Positions 23,360-34,593 of a DNA stretch of 64,000 bases are shown in pieces. Each line of letters opens with the position of its first letter. The stretch's first letter is position 1. Location: the NCBI GenBank assembly GCA_022393335.1, contig JAJEKB010021002.1, forward strand, positions 1,008,739 through 1,072,738. Direction: 5' to 3'. The position numbers were made by a program, and so were the translations under genes. The DNA is from Macrotrachela quadricornifera (lineage: Eukaryota; Rotifera; Eurotatoria; Philodinida; Philodinidae). Under the pieces are notes generated by a model that searched no databases, was not told where the DNA came from, and worked only from the letters and a program-made list of their open reading frames with translations.

Positions 23360-24376
23360 ATGTCGTCGTCATCAGATGCAAACGTCATCGCTTCGTTAAA
23401 CAATGTTACAATTCAACTCAATCGTTATTTTGCAATGTCGATTGTTCTATTCGGCATCGTAGGCAATACACTCAACATACTCGTTCTATCACAACGACCT
23501 CTCCGTTCAAATCCTTGCGCATGGCTTTTTCTCGTTGCATCGATTGCCAATTCCATTGGTATTCTTAGTGGGCTCAGTACTCGATTTTTGTCCACTTTGA
23601 ATGCTGATCTAACAAATACGAATCAAGTTCTCTGCAAACTTCGTATCTTCATCTTTTTTGATTCAATAACTATCGCCTTCTGGCTTATCATGTTGGCTAC
23701 TGTCGATCGATGGTTTTCATCGAGCACCGATGCCAATCGACGACAAAGAAGCACACTGAAGAATGCTCAGAGAGGAACGATTATCATTGTCGCACTTTCA
23801 ACTATTATTGAGGCACAAAAACTATATTGCTTCGAAGCCAATCTCACCTATAGTCCTCTCAAATGTTATACAACAACAGTGGCATGTAGTCTTGCATCAA
23901 ACCTGAGCTTTGCCCTGATTACTATCATATTTCCGTTGCTACTCATGATGGTGTTTGGTTTGATGACTATCTCCAATGTACGTCATGTACAATCTCGTTT
24001 ACAACCGATCAGTGATACAGGGGGTAGTCGTGTCGCTTATGGCATACAGAAAGTCACGGCTGAAGCTCAGAATAATCGGAGGAAAACTGATCGTCAACTA
24101 CTGATGATGCTTTTCGTTCAAGTTTTTCTCATGCTTCTACTCACCATTCCAGTAGGTATAACTCAACTCTATTCAACGATAACCAGTACCACACCAAAAT
24201 CAGCACTCAGAATTTCTATTGAAGCTTGTATGTCGAATATATTTGTTCTTCTCTTGAACATGGCTTGTGGAATGCCATTCTATATTTATACCTTAAGTGG
24301 AGGAAGTGTATTCCGAAAATCTCTGTTCAGCTTGATGGAAACGCTAGGCCGAAAGATCATATGTCGATGTGGTTGA
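23360..24376 (+). CDS. Rhodopsin-class G-protein-coupled receptor, rotifer type
   Basis: The intronless frame encodes 338 residues with seven hydrophobic segments. TM1 (about 24-46) contains GNTLNILVL, the family's GN motif. TM3 ends in DRW in place of DRY, preceded by the conserved extracellular Cys (VLCKL). TM5 is ALITIIFPLLLMMVFGL, TM6 follows a basic RRKTDRQ stretch, and TM7 is VLLLNMACGMPFYIYTL, a changed NPxxY. A short C-terminal tail ends in Cys residues that could be palmitoylated. N-glycosylation sites occur in the N-terminus (NVT). The ligand is unknown. AATAAA lies about 15 nt after the stop codon (24391), fitting a metazoan poly(A) signal. It is not closely similar to the second GPCR at 53280. 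Receptors of this divergent type are typically numerous in bdelloids. Confidence 0.85.
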   Translation: MSSSSDANVIASLNNVTIQLNRYFAMSIVLFGIVGNTLNILVLSQRPLRSNPCAWLFLVASIANSIGILSGLSTRFLSTLNADLTNTNQVLCKLRIFIFFDSITIAFWLIMLATVDRWFSSSTDANRRQRSTLKNAQRGTIIIVALSTIIEAQKLYCFEANLTYSPLKCYTTTVACSLASNLSFALITIIFPLLLMMVFGLMTISNVRHVQSRLQPISDTGGSRVAYGIQKVTAEAQNNRRKTDRQLLMMLFVQVFLMLLLTIPVGITQLYSTITSTTPKSALRISIEACMSNIFVLLLNMACGMPFYIYTLSGGSVFRKSLFSLMETLGRKIICRCG

Positions 24377-25200
24377 TTTTTCTGATTGAAATAAAAGTTT
24401 ACTTTAATCCAGAACACAGATGTGTTTTGTTGTTTATTTGTCCTCCATAATCGGATATTTTTACGATTACTAACATAGTCTTCGTTGAAACGTTGCCATG
24501 GTTTGCAATTAGCATATTTCTGAATAACAGTTGCTATTCCACTTAAGTTTCTATTCATGATTTTGTTTCCTATGATAACATTGTTTCAATTATGTCACGT
24601 TCAATACTAATTAGTTGTGCATAAGGTATCCGGGAGTCCCTAGTATTTTGTCTCTTCCATGTTACACCTTGCGGGATGATTTCTCCGGTGTTAAATGAAT
24701 AGAGAAAAACTGTTTCTAGTTCTCAAGGACTCTATAATTGTGTCGATCTGATACTACTGAGACAACGAAGAAAACTATTTACAATCACCTTTCTTCTCTT
24801 GTTTCACTGAATCAAGAATTAGCTCTTTTGCAGATTATTATTGTTGATCAATTTTCAGCATATTAGATAGCTTCTACCATCATTTCAATGACAACGAGCT
24901 GTGCGTGATCTAACACTAACACCAATGTGAATGACAATAAAAGTAATTAATCGAAGTAAAAAAACAAAGGAAGTCAATCAATCTGGTACAAATACTAAAA
25001 AAGTATGGTTAATCATTTAAAAAAATATTGTATGTATACAGTGTTACATGACAGTTCTCCGGAAAAAGTGTACAGCCAGTCATGAATCAGTGTAAATATA
25101 ATAATATTTTTTTAAATGATTAACCATACTTTTTTAGTAGTATATGTTGATCTGTCAAAAGCATTTATTGCTGATTGTTTCGTTCCAGCCTGTGATCTCG
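24377..25200. other. Downstream region with MITE
   Basis: Apart from the GPCR poly(A) signal and the inverted repeat at 24992-25139, no feature is supported. One stray unit resembling the 34-bp satellite (GGTATCCGGGAGTCCCTAGT) is at about 24627. Confidence 0.4.
24992..25139. mobile_element. MITE-like inverted repeat, 148 bp, flanked by TA
   Basis: ACTAAAAAAGTATGGTTAATC at the left is mirrored by GATTAACCATACTTTTTTAG at the right. The arms are about 37 nt and nearly perfect, with TA at each edge as for Tc1/mariner-type insertions. The interior (TGTTACATGACAGTTC, GTGTACAGCCAGTCATG) is itself partly self-complementary. No coding sequence. Confidence 0.7.
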
Positions 25201-26016
25201 AGTCAATGGTGAAATCGATGAACCCACAAACCTAAAAATTTCCTACAGTGCCAGCAAACCTAGTGGCCTTACTATCAACAGCACCAATTGACATAAATAT
25301 CAACATCAATGATTCTCATGTAATATACTATCATCGATTCCTTAAACAAGACAACAGTTAGGTTCAATGGTTTAATAAAATGGCAACAGTTCTCATTCAT
25401 GCTGTTCACAGGCTAAAAGGTTTTCAAATCGAGAATGCTGTGTCATTGTACGCAGATTTACATCGAGTGAGAGATAAGTCGAAAATAACGGTTACAAACA
25501 TAAAAGCTATTGTACAGAAGACCTTTGCACTGATTCAAACATTGAAGGAGCTTCAAAGACTGCTTGATTCTATTTAAACTCCTCAAAGCAGCAATTATCA
25601 ATCAAGAAAATCTAGCTTCAAATTTTATTGCAGGATTAAAACGTTCTCATCCAAATAACTTTTTCAAGATCAATCCTAGGGAAACCTCTGGTCGTGCCAT
25701 CAAAATTCAAGATCGTCCACTTGTTCAATGGTTTATCGCAAGTGAAAAATTAGAAATCAATATACAAGTCTCATCTACTTGAGACGATAATCCTAAGAAA
25801 ATGGAAGTGTTGTTCACGGGTGATAAAGTTTCTGCTCAAAGATACATAATGGAATGGCAGTTTGAAAGTTTGAGTGATGGTCAATACTCAATATTCGTCA
25901 ATAATGAACAAGGGCAAGCTGAACGAACAGTTTGGTTTAGAGTTAAACAAACTCCATCATCGAAGCCTCACCCTCACCCTCAAGATTGTTTTATTGATAG
26001 TCTTTTGGATGGATGA
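25201..26016 (+). pseudogene. Fragment resembling immunoglobulin-like domains
   Basis: Open pieces at 25380-25577, 25564-25782 and 25801-26016 are parts of one decayed reading frame. The last two are in the same frame, separated by a TGA. The first is shifted near 25570. The C-terminal piece reads DGQYSIFVNNEQGQAERTV, resembling the F-G strands of intracellular I-set domains of the titin/twitchin type ('DGxYtv.v.N..G.a..sv'). PLVQWFIASEKLEI resembles the C-strand Trp region. The assignment is by eye and tentative. No flanking gene explains it. Similar short frames continue to about 26260 without clear homology. Confidence 0.35.
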
Positions 26017-26334
26017 ATGAAATTAAGAGATATGGTCGATTTGAAATCTGTCTTCTGCAATAATCACATTAACGTACGTGATGAAGTGAAAAAATGATTT
26101 TCTTATCGTTCGGCGGCTAACACGGAAGCCACACAAAGCGATTTCGAAGAAATCTGTGAATGATTGCGGATTTATCAATACTACAGTTACATCAACATCA
26201 TCATCACTTGTGCCAAACGATTCGACATTATTTCCAATGAAAATGCGGACCAATCGATTAACTTAATAGAAAGTTCGGGTGGGGTGGGTGAGGGTGAGCT
26301 TTTTAGACAATAATTCCAAGCAGTTTTATTGCGG

Positions 26335-26367
26335 CGCGTTTCGTCCTTGCTTGAGGTACTTATCAGG
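26335..26367 (-). ncRNA. Hammerhead-ribozyme-like core, probably dead
   Basis: On the minus strand, CTGATAAG is followed by a GT(A)CCT...AGGAC stem with a CAAGCA loop and then GAAAC. This is the order of hammerhead catalytic core elements (CUGANGA, stem II, GAAA). The core G of CUGANGA is A here, which would abolish activity. Stems I and III are not convincing. Hammerheads of this layout occur in Penelope-like and other retroelements. A chance match is possible. Confidence 0.25.
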
Positions 26368-26587
26368 CAACTTTGGGGCCAAGATTGAACCTGTTGTGGG
26401 TTGTGAATGGCGCATAGGAATATGTTTGAATATGTTTTGGAAGTTGGTGTGATGATGCAAATGTTTTTGCAACAGTTATGGCACTTAGTATCCGAGCATG
26501 AGTTCTGGTGTGATTGGTTAAGTGAAAATACTGTTGAGGTTGTGTCGTCCTTCCAAAGTGTTTTGAAGAGAATATGTCGTCTCTCAT
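26363..26587 (-). pseudogene. C2H2 zinc-finger fragment
   Basis: The minus strand reads HLTNHTRTHAR then AITVAKTFASSHQLPKHIQTYS, recognisable as consecutive C2H2 fingers ('..H.RTH....C..C.KtF..s..L.kHi..H'). The zinc-binding Cys pair and the final His are missing or replaced, so the fingers cannot fold normally. There is no start or upstream gene. It is a decayed copy of a zinc-finger gene or of a transposon that carried one. Confidence 0.35.
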
Positions 26588-26589
26588 CG

Positions 26590-27950
26590 ATGGATTTTAT
26601 GTGCTGATTGGAATTTATGGTCTTTTAGTCACAGTTTTTCCAACTTGCTGTAATAAGAGGAAACTTTTCAATAGTTTATTTTGGCTTATTTTATTTTGCA
26701 ATATTAAGTTAGTTTTTACGACATAAGCTTGTTGTTAGAAATGGAAATTGGAGTTTTTCTTAGACTATTTGTATCTTTTTGTTACAAGGGTTCTCGTCTG
26801 GTTAGTAATTCTTTCTTTAGTTTTTTATGTATAAAGAAGGTTTCTAGGGTGCGATTCGTTTTCGTAATGAGTTTAATGTCAATAGTTTGAAGTGGTGATG
26901 CTGAAAATGGGTAGTACTTCTTCCACCATCGGTAGAAAAATGCTGACAACGACACAGTTAATCCGCTCTCGAAGAGATAGCGTGGATACATTTCTTGTTG
27001 ATTCCATATTTTAGGTTGTAAGACGAGTGGTCTTCGTACTGGATCTTCCATTATCACCTGCAGTTGTTTTTCTCGTCGTGTAGGCTGACACGGCTACTTT
27101 TCATTTGCGAACATAAATAAAAAAGAGTTTCATTAAGTGAAAATGATTTTTAAATTTTCAATTACTCCAAAAATTCGAAAAATGTAAGTATGGCATAAAA
27201 TAAACTTAATGAGTTTTTATCAGAAAAATTTTTAAATTTAAAATATACGGCAGTGTGAAGAATATTTCAAGAAGATTTTAATTGAGATTTTTTTTCGTTT
27301 GAGAATATCACTGTAATTTGTAGAGATCGTGAGTGTCAACAAAATAGTTTTCTTTTAGATTGAGTATAGTTTTGTATTTTGTAGGGGTCAGGAGTTTATG
27401 ATTAGCAAAAGTTTTCATATGAATGAAACATCTGAAATATATAGGGGGCGCGAAGTACTGCCAATAGAAATATTCACTTCGATCAATTATAGCTAAAGTT
27501 TGTGAATGTCATGATTATTCTCAGAAAAATTATTTCGTATGAAAAAAAGATATTTTTTAATCAAGATTATGGGCCAATTCAAATTTAAAATGAGACAAAT
27601 CTCAGTCGTTTCGTGAATTTGATTAGAGTTAGAAAAGAATTGATTAAAATTGAGAAAGAAAATTTACATAAATGATGAGCGATGATGGTGAGTTTGATCA
27701 AAATTGAGAACTAAATTTTGATGAACAACGAGCAAGAGTAGAAATTTGATTATAATCAAAAAGAAACGAGCAAGGATGATGAATTTAATTAGAACTAGAA
27801 AAGAATTGATTAAAATTGAGAAAAAAATGAATATTGCAAAGAAAAATAAAATGGACATCTCGACAATATTTGGAAATATGGTGAGATTCGAAGAGATTGA
27901 TGAATGAATTAGTACAAGTTTTATTTTGAAAGTCAATGATTGATTATACA
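26590..27950. other. Unassigned AT-rich stretch
   Basis: A minus-strand frame of 91 codons (26782-27057) has a plausible soluble-protein composition but no recognisable family; it may be a transposon fragment. From 27590 to 27830, phrases such as GAATTGATTAAAATTGAGAAA and GAACGAGCAAG recur, giving a degenerate tandem-like repeat. Confidence 0.35.
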
Positions 27951-27953
27951 CGA

Positions 27954-28154
27954 CTAAATCTTTAATACACTCTCAAAAAGTGAGTACACTCTAGAATCGG
28001 TCAGTGTGTCCGGCCGTATACATGATAACTCTTCACAATTACATTCGATTGAGCTAAAATTTTGTGCACAGAATTGCCTCATCAATATCTCGGTCGAGTT
28101 CGAAGATGAGAAAGATCCGACAAGAAATAGTTGAATTATCAAGAAAATTATCAT
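27954..28154 (-). CDS. Possible small secreted Cys-containing peptide
   Basis: This 66-residue frame begins with a good signal peptide (MIIFLIIQLFLVGSFSSSN). A short segment with four Cys follows (FCAQNF...ECNCEEL.C). Length and composition could fit a small secreted peptide or the first exon of a larger secreted protein. There are no recognised relatives and no clear donor site. It could equally be a chance ORF in AT-rich DNA. Confidence 0.25.
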   Translation of the reverse strand: MIIFLIIQLFLVGSFSSSNSTEILMRQFCAQNFSSIECNCEELSCIRPDTLTDSRVYSLFESVLKI

Positions 28155-29480
28155 TATTCATCAGACCATCCCTGAGGGGAGGTACAGGAATTTTTTCGAA
28201 AAAAAATTTTTTTCTTAGAACTATTTAAAATATATATGAACCCATTCAGTTTTTAACGCTGATTCCGAATATGATATTAGTTTTGAATGACATCGTAGTT
28301 TTCTAACGAAACATTGTCTGAAGAAGGTCTCAAAATGCACAAAAACTCTATTCAGAAGCGAAATTGCTTAGATATGTCTTAGATGAGCAATAATTTTGGG
28401 ATTTCCTAAATGCCTGGTTTTGTAGCTAGTCGAACGGACTATCGAAAGGTAAAGACCCGAATCGATAGCTATTAATATTGGTGATTTATTATGAAAATAC
28501 TGATGCTTGTATATATCATATATCTCTTATAAAATTATGAGCTTGCTTAAAATCGTAATTCTGTTAGACACAAACAGAAATTCATTTGAAAATAACTCTT
28601 CTTACCAAGTTTTCGAAGCTGGACACGAATCTAAACTCAAATTTCTGTGATTCTTAAAGATATTATATCACTCTGAGAGTAGAGTCAGTGATCACCGGAT
28701 ATGGGCGCATACTGTGTGATCCATGCTAGCTTAGCACGCCTGTATTTTCTTGTAATTTAGTGACAAGGGATGTATTGTGATGATATCTATGTCTTACAGA
28801 AACAAAGTAATAGAGGACCTAGTGCATCACGTGAGAAAAGTCCAAATACTCCCTCTCGAAATATACTATATCACTGAATTTACGCAGTTTTTGGCTTATA
28901 ATACTTTTTTATCCCATAACTTACTTCCTGAGTGTAATGAATTTATAGATTAAACTGTTTTCTATCCAATTGAGACCTTCTTTAGCTCAAATGGCCAAAT
29001 CGTTCATAAGACAAAGTTATTTTATATTAATTTTTTGTAAGCCGGATGGGTGTGTGTGCCCACTGTCCCCCTTATTTACGTCCTTATATGGAACAGTGAC
29101 CAATAAAAATGAAGTTATGAGAAAAATGGTTTTTCATAAAGACAATTTGTCATGATAATTTTGGCGTTCAAACATTCCATCATGACTCATCTGATTCATA
29201 CACTTTTTGCAGTACACATAACTCGAGAATAAAATCCGAAGTTTTCGCATTTATTTGTTTTTTTGTTTTACTTTATTTTTTTGTTCGATGTAATAGTTTA
29301 GGTATATTCCAAGTGTATTCCAGGTAAATTGGGAATATTGCATCACTTGGCTTTATCTCACTATAAATATATGCAAGTCTGTGTGAAAAGTGTCTTTGTT
29401 ATGTTTCTTATCGATTAATTTAATAAATATAGAAGAGCAAAATGGTATGGAAGTAACACAGTCCATCTTTTTTGCGATGC
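28155..29480. other. Intergenic, no gene recognised
   Basis: No supported frame. Homopolymer-rich sequence (A/T runs near 28195-28215, TTTTTTTGTTTTACTTT near 29260). Confidence 0.4.
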
Positions 29481-29481
29481 C

Positions 29482-29718
29482 GACGATACACCACTGAATG
29501 GTAAGCGATATACTATTGAATTATAAGCTATGTTCCATTGAATGATAAATGATATCCCATTGAATGCAAGGAATATCCCATAGGATGAGAGCGATATCCC
29601 ATTGAATGATAAATGACATTCTATTGAATTATAAGTGATGATCCATTGAATGAGCGCGATACCCCATAGGATGAGAGTGATGCCCTATAGGATAAGAGCG
29701 ATATCCCATTGAATGGCG
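29482..29718. repeat. Minisatellite, 20-24 bp unit, about 11 copies
   Basis: Eleven imperfect copies of a unit built on GCGATATCCCATTGAATGA follow one another. They alternate between CCATTGAATGATAAAT and CCATAGGATGAGA types. A related single unit (CCGATATCCTATTGAAAATGG) is at about 29827. Unit length variation (20-24 nt) rules out a coding repeat. Confidence 0.85.
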
Positions 29719-29719
29719 C

Positions 29720-30750
29720 AATTGCTGGTAGAGTGTAAGATGATGAGTTCACACTCGATTTCAAAAGCTTTTCTCAGCATATCAATATTATATATCAAAC
29801 AGCAATATCACAAACATTTATACAAGTACCGATATCCTATTGAAAATGGTACGACATCCAAAAAATCAAAGACGTTGTCCACTGCTGACAATAAGAGCAC
29901 TGAAATTTCTACAACAGATAAATATTGAATGAGTTGATATAGGATAATACATAAAATAGATTTACTCTTTATCCATTCATTGTTTGAAAAAATAGCTAAT
30001 CGTAGACGCAAGGTTATTCTTTATGATTCATGTAAAAGAGCAACAATAGCAATAGCACTTTTGTTCAGAGATCTTCCGGACAAATGCACAAGGGCAGTTT
30101 TGTCTAGTATGTGAACCATTGAACATATACTTTTAAGATGTATACTTAAACTGAAGATGAAAGCGGAATTTTTGACCCAAGGTTTAGAAGGGTATCTCTT
30201 TTGCCTTGGATACCACGGAATCGTGATACATACGTCCGCTAAGCTTCACAATAGCAATCTGAGATTTTGAATATCTTGTGTGTAGATTATACTTCCAAAT
30301 AGTTCATAATTGATTCGACTATAGTAGGAAGGATTTCATTAATTCTCTTTGAATCATCAGCAATTGCAAAGACATGTTTATCGATAAGTATCATTTTGAG
30401 GGTGTTTTGCTAGCTTATGATTGTATTCTGTTTGCAATCTCACGTTTACTCTCTTGTTCTCACTTTCTAATTCGTAATTTGAACCTGTATTATTCTGTCA
30501 ATGAAAATCTGAACCAAGTCGAATGGAATCAAAATGAAGCACAATTATTTTTCCGTTCGTTTCGTTATCTCGTTTTCATTTCTTTTTCTCGCTTGATATT
30601 CAATAGTATACACGTTATATGTTATTGTCTTTATTATTTGATAATATTGACGAACAATAAAAAATATATAAAAGTAGTCGAAGCTTTAATGAGTTCCAGT
30701 TAGTTCTTTTTTTATTGTATTACGAGTAATTCTTGTGATGATTCTGTTTC
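29720..30750. other. Intergenic with one unassigned frame
   Basis: A plus-strand frame of 109 codons (30374-30703) contains two hydrophobic stretches but no recognisable motif and no splice or promoter support. I do not call it a gene. Confidence 0.35.
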
Positions 30751-33227
30751 TCATTCATATCGCTCAATGTTTAAATAGAAACTCGTCTTTGATTCAATTG
30801 CTTCTGTCAGTTCTCGTCTTTTATTGCGAGTGAAACTACAATTTTCCAACCAAAGCGTTTTTAATGACCGATTCCTTTCCAGCATTTCAATCAGATAATT
30901 GGCACTTTGATCCTGTATCCGTCTATTGTTGTGAAGATAGAGCTCCTGCAGATTCGCATCTGGATGAGAAAGAGCATTAGCTAGTTGTTGAACACCCTCA
31001 TCTCCTATCTGGTTGTCATTCAATTTTAGGGTGGTTATTGATTTTTTCAAGTTGAGCAATAACACGAGATGCCCAATACCTTCATCGTCGATGTTATTAT
31101 GACTAAGATTGAGTATTTTGATTTGACCACATTCTACTTTCTAGATATATAAAAATAAAAATTGGTCTTATACTTGAAATGAAATGACTAGCGATTCTCT
31201 CGTTTTACGTTCTCCCGATTCTAAAGAACTATCACAGATTTTCCTGATTTAACTATCGATAAGCAATATGAATTGGTAAATATGTCCGTGTGAAAGCAAA
31301 CATTACATCCATAAGAATCCATCTCGTTTCGGTTTTTTCGATCATCGTTAATAGAAAGAAAAGATAATTCGAGAATAAGAATGACCGTGAAGAGTTCAAT
31401 GATCGCATTTTACTTAAACAAGATGAAGCATTCTTGACCTAAACAGCCTTATATTCTCGTATAAACTGTAGAATAATATTTGTATGTCAAAAACTTCAGT
31501 TAATTGTTATGTCTAGGAATTGAAGAACATAATTATAGTGTCTATCAGAAGGACAAATTGATGATTGATCCACAACTAATTATTGACCTATATCTTTCAT
31601 GATCAATAATCTCTTGAACATGTGCAGTATCTCAGGTCAGCTTAAAAAAGAGAAAACAGTTTCTTCTATGAATCGCAACAAATTATAAGAAGCTCGAATC
31701 TGAACCAGAAACTAACGTTCAGATTGGCTACATGCCAAGAAAGAACATATCATAATAAATATAGAAGAATTTGATTATTTCCTCAGATTGATTCATTGAG
31801 TAGTTACCTATAGTCACGCTTTTATTTGAATCTACTACCAGTGATGGATGCTGGGATTTCGATGTAGGCTGACAGTAACACTGTTAAGATAGAGTATTAG
31901 TGACTATTTTGTTTACCTGCATTCTAACTGATTACATAAGTGAACAGTAGCTATCTTTTTCTGATGGTAAAGTGTTTATTTTTTAAAGAACTCCCTAACA
32001 CCTAAGGAATACGGTTTCGGGAACTTAAACGAATTCCTATATGAATTTAAAAATCATTCTGACGTATATATTGTAAGATCATTCGCTGATTAAATAGATT
32101 TACATTTCACTCTCTTTGCCTACCTTTGTCCGTTGAAATCCACAGATTGTGGGCACCATCACGGGCTTCGTTTTGTAAACCGACAGTTCTTTTGCCAAAC
32201 GATATACATCTTTGCTGGACCAATGATTTTTACTAAAATCCACTTCATTCAACGTAGTATCTTCAGCGATTGCTCTACCAAGCGTTGTGATACTTTCGGG
32301 TGACATTTCATTATCACACATTTCAAGTTTCGGGCATCTTTTTTCGGTGATAACATCTTTCACAATAGCTTCCATGTCCTGTTCGTTTATTTGCCGACCA
32401 TTAATAATTGCTGATGAACGAGGTGAAATTCGCTCCAGCAAGCGACGAATTTCTGCATTAGGACCAGGTTCGTTGTGTCTAGGTGGCAATTTTATATTTT
32501 TTGATTTTTCAATATGAGGATATGTTGATTCTGTTTCCTTCAAATAAACAACAACATGTCCATTGCCTTTGTTAACATTTTCCACGACTTGAAATTGCGT
32601 AGCAGCAATGAGTAGAATCTCACTCTCGTTAGGAAAACGCGAATATTTACTTATATCCTTGCCAGACTCACATTCAATCTGGAAGATTGTCTTTGAATCT
32701 GTTTTGCCACTGAAATTTGTGGCAACCTCCATGTTATTTGTACAAGATGAAAAGGCCCACCAAACGAAAATTTCTCCTTTCGGATATTGGACAGAAAGAT
32801 TCTTATTCACTCCTCGAAAAATACTTCTTGGAGATGATGGAATCTTTTCAAGACCAGTAATAAATAGGTTCAGATAGAGAAACCAATCTTTTAATAAATT
32901 TCGATCTTCAGAACGAAGATTGCTGTTCATAACGGCATATAGACTTTGTTCTTTTTCTTTCCACTCCATTGTATATAGTCGAATGGAGGCCGATTCATCT
33001 ATGGTGAGATCACAAGGCGATAGCGCATGAACTTCCTTTTTGGCTATCGATGCATATCTTTCTATATCAATTACATGCTTGATCAGTGGCTTAATGGCTT
33101 CCTCCAAAGAAACGAGAGGCTTATCCCGAAAGCCTGCAATAGGTGGAAGCATTCGCAGGGGCTCTTTCGCTACATCACTAAAGCGCTCTCGATACATTGA
33201 TAATTCATCACCATTGTTGGTTGCCAT
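30751..33227 (-). CDS. Arginine-type mono-ADP-ribosyltransferase fused to leucine-rich repeats (gene 1)
   Basis: Two-exon model: 33227-32181 and 31140-30751, joined by a 1,040-nt GT-AG intron in phase 0. The product is 478 residues, against 473 for the intronless paralogue at 38641. Residues 35-250 form the ART fold. Conserved Arg139 sits in IFRGV, the Ser motif is AFSSCT (158-163), and E201-S-E203 gives the ExE signature of arginine-specific transferases, so the R-S-E triad is complete. RNI-type leucine-rich repeats follow (IKILNLSHNNIDDEGI, TTLKLNDNQIGDEGV). It should transfer ADP-ribose from NAD to arginine of a protein chosen by the LRRs. No signal peptide, so cytosolic. Without splicing, the first exon runs to a stop at 32100 after an unrelated tail. 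An in-frame Met 11 codons upstream (33260) is less likely. Confidence 0.8.
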
Positions 33228-33260
33228 TAGGATAAAGTCGATTCGGCAATAATAAATCAA

Positions 33261-34236
33261 CGCAAACTTTTAAGAATGTAATATACTAATGTAAATTATC
33301 AATCAAACGTAAACTGTTGTTTTTGTTCCAATTAAAAACTGGTATAAATGGAGAAGTTGATGAAAAGAAATCTATCGAATAAATAATTCCGATGGTGAAA
33401 AGTGAATATAGTTTAAGAATCGATAAAAAGTATAATACTAGTGAAATTAATTTTGTTCATCGTTTATTCTCTGATCAGTAATTACAATCAACAGGGGAAA
33501 ACTGTTTAAAATTAACTTACACTATTAAAGAGAACTCGTTTGTACACGTTTGAAGAAATACTACAAAAGTCATGAAAGAAAATCTGAATATCATGAAATG
33601 AATGTGCATATTGTAAAAGTTGTAAGATAGAAAATCCTAGCCGGTACGATAAAAAAGTTATTATGATTCCTGTTTTTAAATCATCATACTAAACTCATTT
33701 AATGAGATGAGTATTCAACTCTCAGATGACATTACAACTTGTAACATCCATCTCGAGAATTTTCTATAGTAGTTTATTGAGTAGTAGAAATTGAATGTGT
33801 AGACTACATAGCAAAAGATTTGTGGATATTCTAAATATAATATTCCATATAATACTAAATCCAAGCAGAAAAAGCGTGCCACCATACAGACAGTATTTAT
33901 TTCGAATTATGAACTTACACACTTTTTTATCGAATAGATATTATTCTACACATCTTATTTAGTTTCAACTCTAACAATTATCAGAAAAATTGAAAATTTA
34001 TGTCAGATTCATATTTAGCATCCAAAACTTTACATCGCTTTAAAGAAGTCTCAAACAATCATAATGTGCTTATCTACGTGAGACCATGTGGTCGCTGATA
34101 TAAAAACAATGATCTTTCAAGTCGTAGTCAACAGATGTCTGTCTTGAGGTAAGTTCTATATCTTTGCGACATCGAGCTAGAGATAATCCCTGTAAAATAT
34201 CAAAAATTGCTTAATAAGTAATGGTTACAGTGTCCG
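33261..34236. other. Intergenic upstream of ART-LRR gene 1
   Basis: No coding sequence seen. It should include the gene 1 promoter on the minus strand, but no clear TATA element stands out in this AT-rich DNA. Confidence 0.4.
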
Positions 34237-34593
34237 ACGAGGGAACCATTGAAGGTTTTAAGAAGCTTTTCGGTCGGTGATATGATGATTATATAAAACA
34301 TAGCTAGAAGTGATATATCCTAAGTTAGTTCGAGCGCAAATTGAGATCTGACTGAAATATCGTATTTTTACTAGAATTTGTCTGTGGAACTCTATTTTAC
34401 CCATAAAATTCAAAGCTTTGATTTTATGGGTGAAATGGGATCTCATTAGCAAATTCTAGTAAAAAGACGATATTTCAGTTAAATCTCAATTTGCGCTCGA
34501 ACTAACTTAGGATATATCACTTCTAGCTATGTTCTAACTAATCACCATATCCTCTACCGAAAAGCTTTTTGACACGTCGGGTGGTTCCCTCGT
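34237..34593. mobile_element. Foldback element, 357 bp, nearly fully palindromic
   Basis: The left half starts CGAGGGAACCA and the right half ends TGGTTCCCTCG. The arms run about 165 nt each through AGCTTTTCGGT, TAGCTAGAAGTGATATATCC and TTTACTAGAATTTG. The centre is itself a hairpin (CCCATAAAAT...ATTTTATGGG). Divergence between the arms is a few percent, with small indels. No coding frame. It is a MITE- or foldback-type element. Confidence 0.85.

Noticed and set aside
29482..29718. Possible CRISPR-like regular repeat
   Set aside because: Units are contiguous with no spacers, vary from 20 to 24 nt, and the genome is eukaryotic; it is a minisatellite.
30374..30703. 109-codon plus-strand ORF
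   Set aside because: No motif, no splice support, and AT-rich composition typical of random open frames here.
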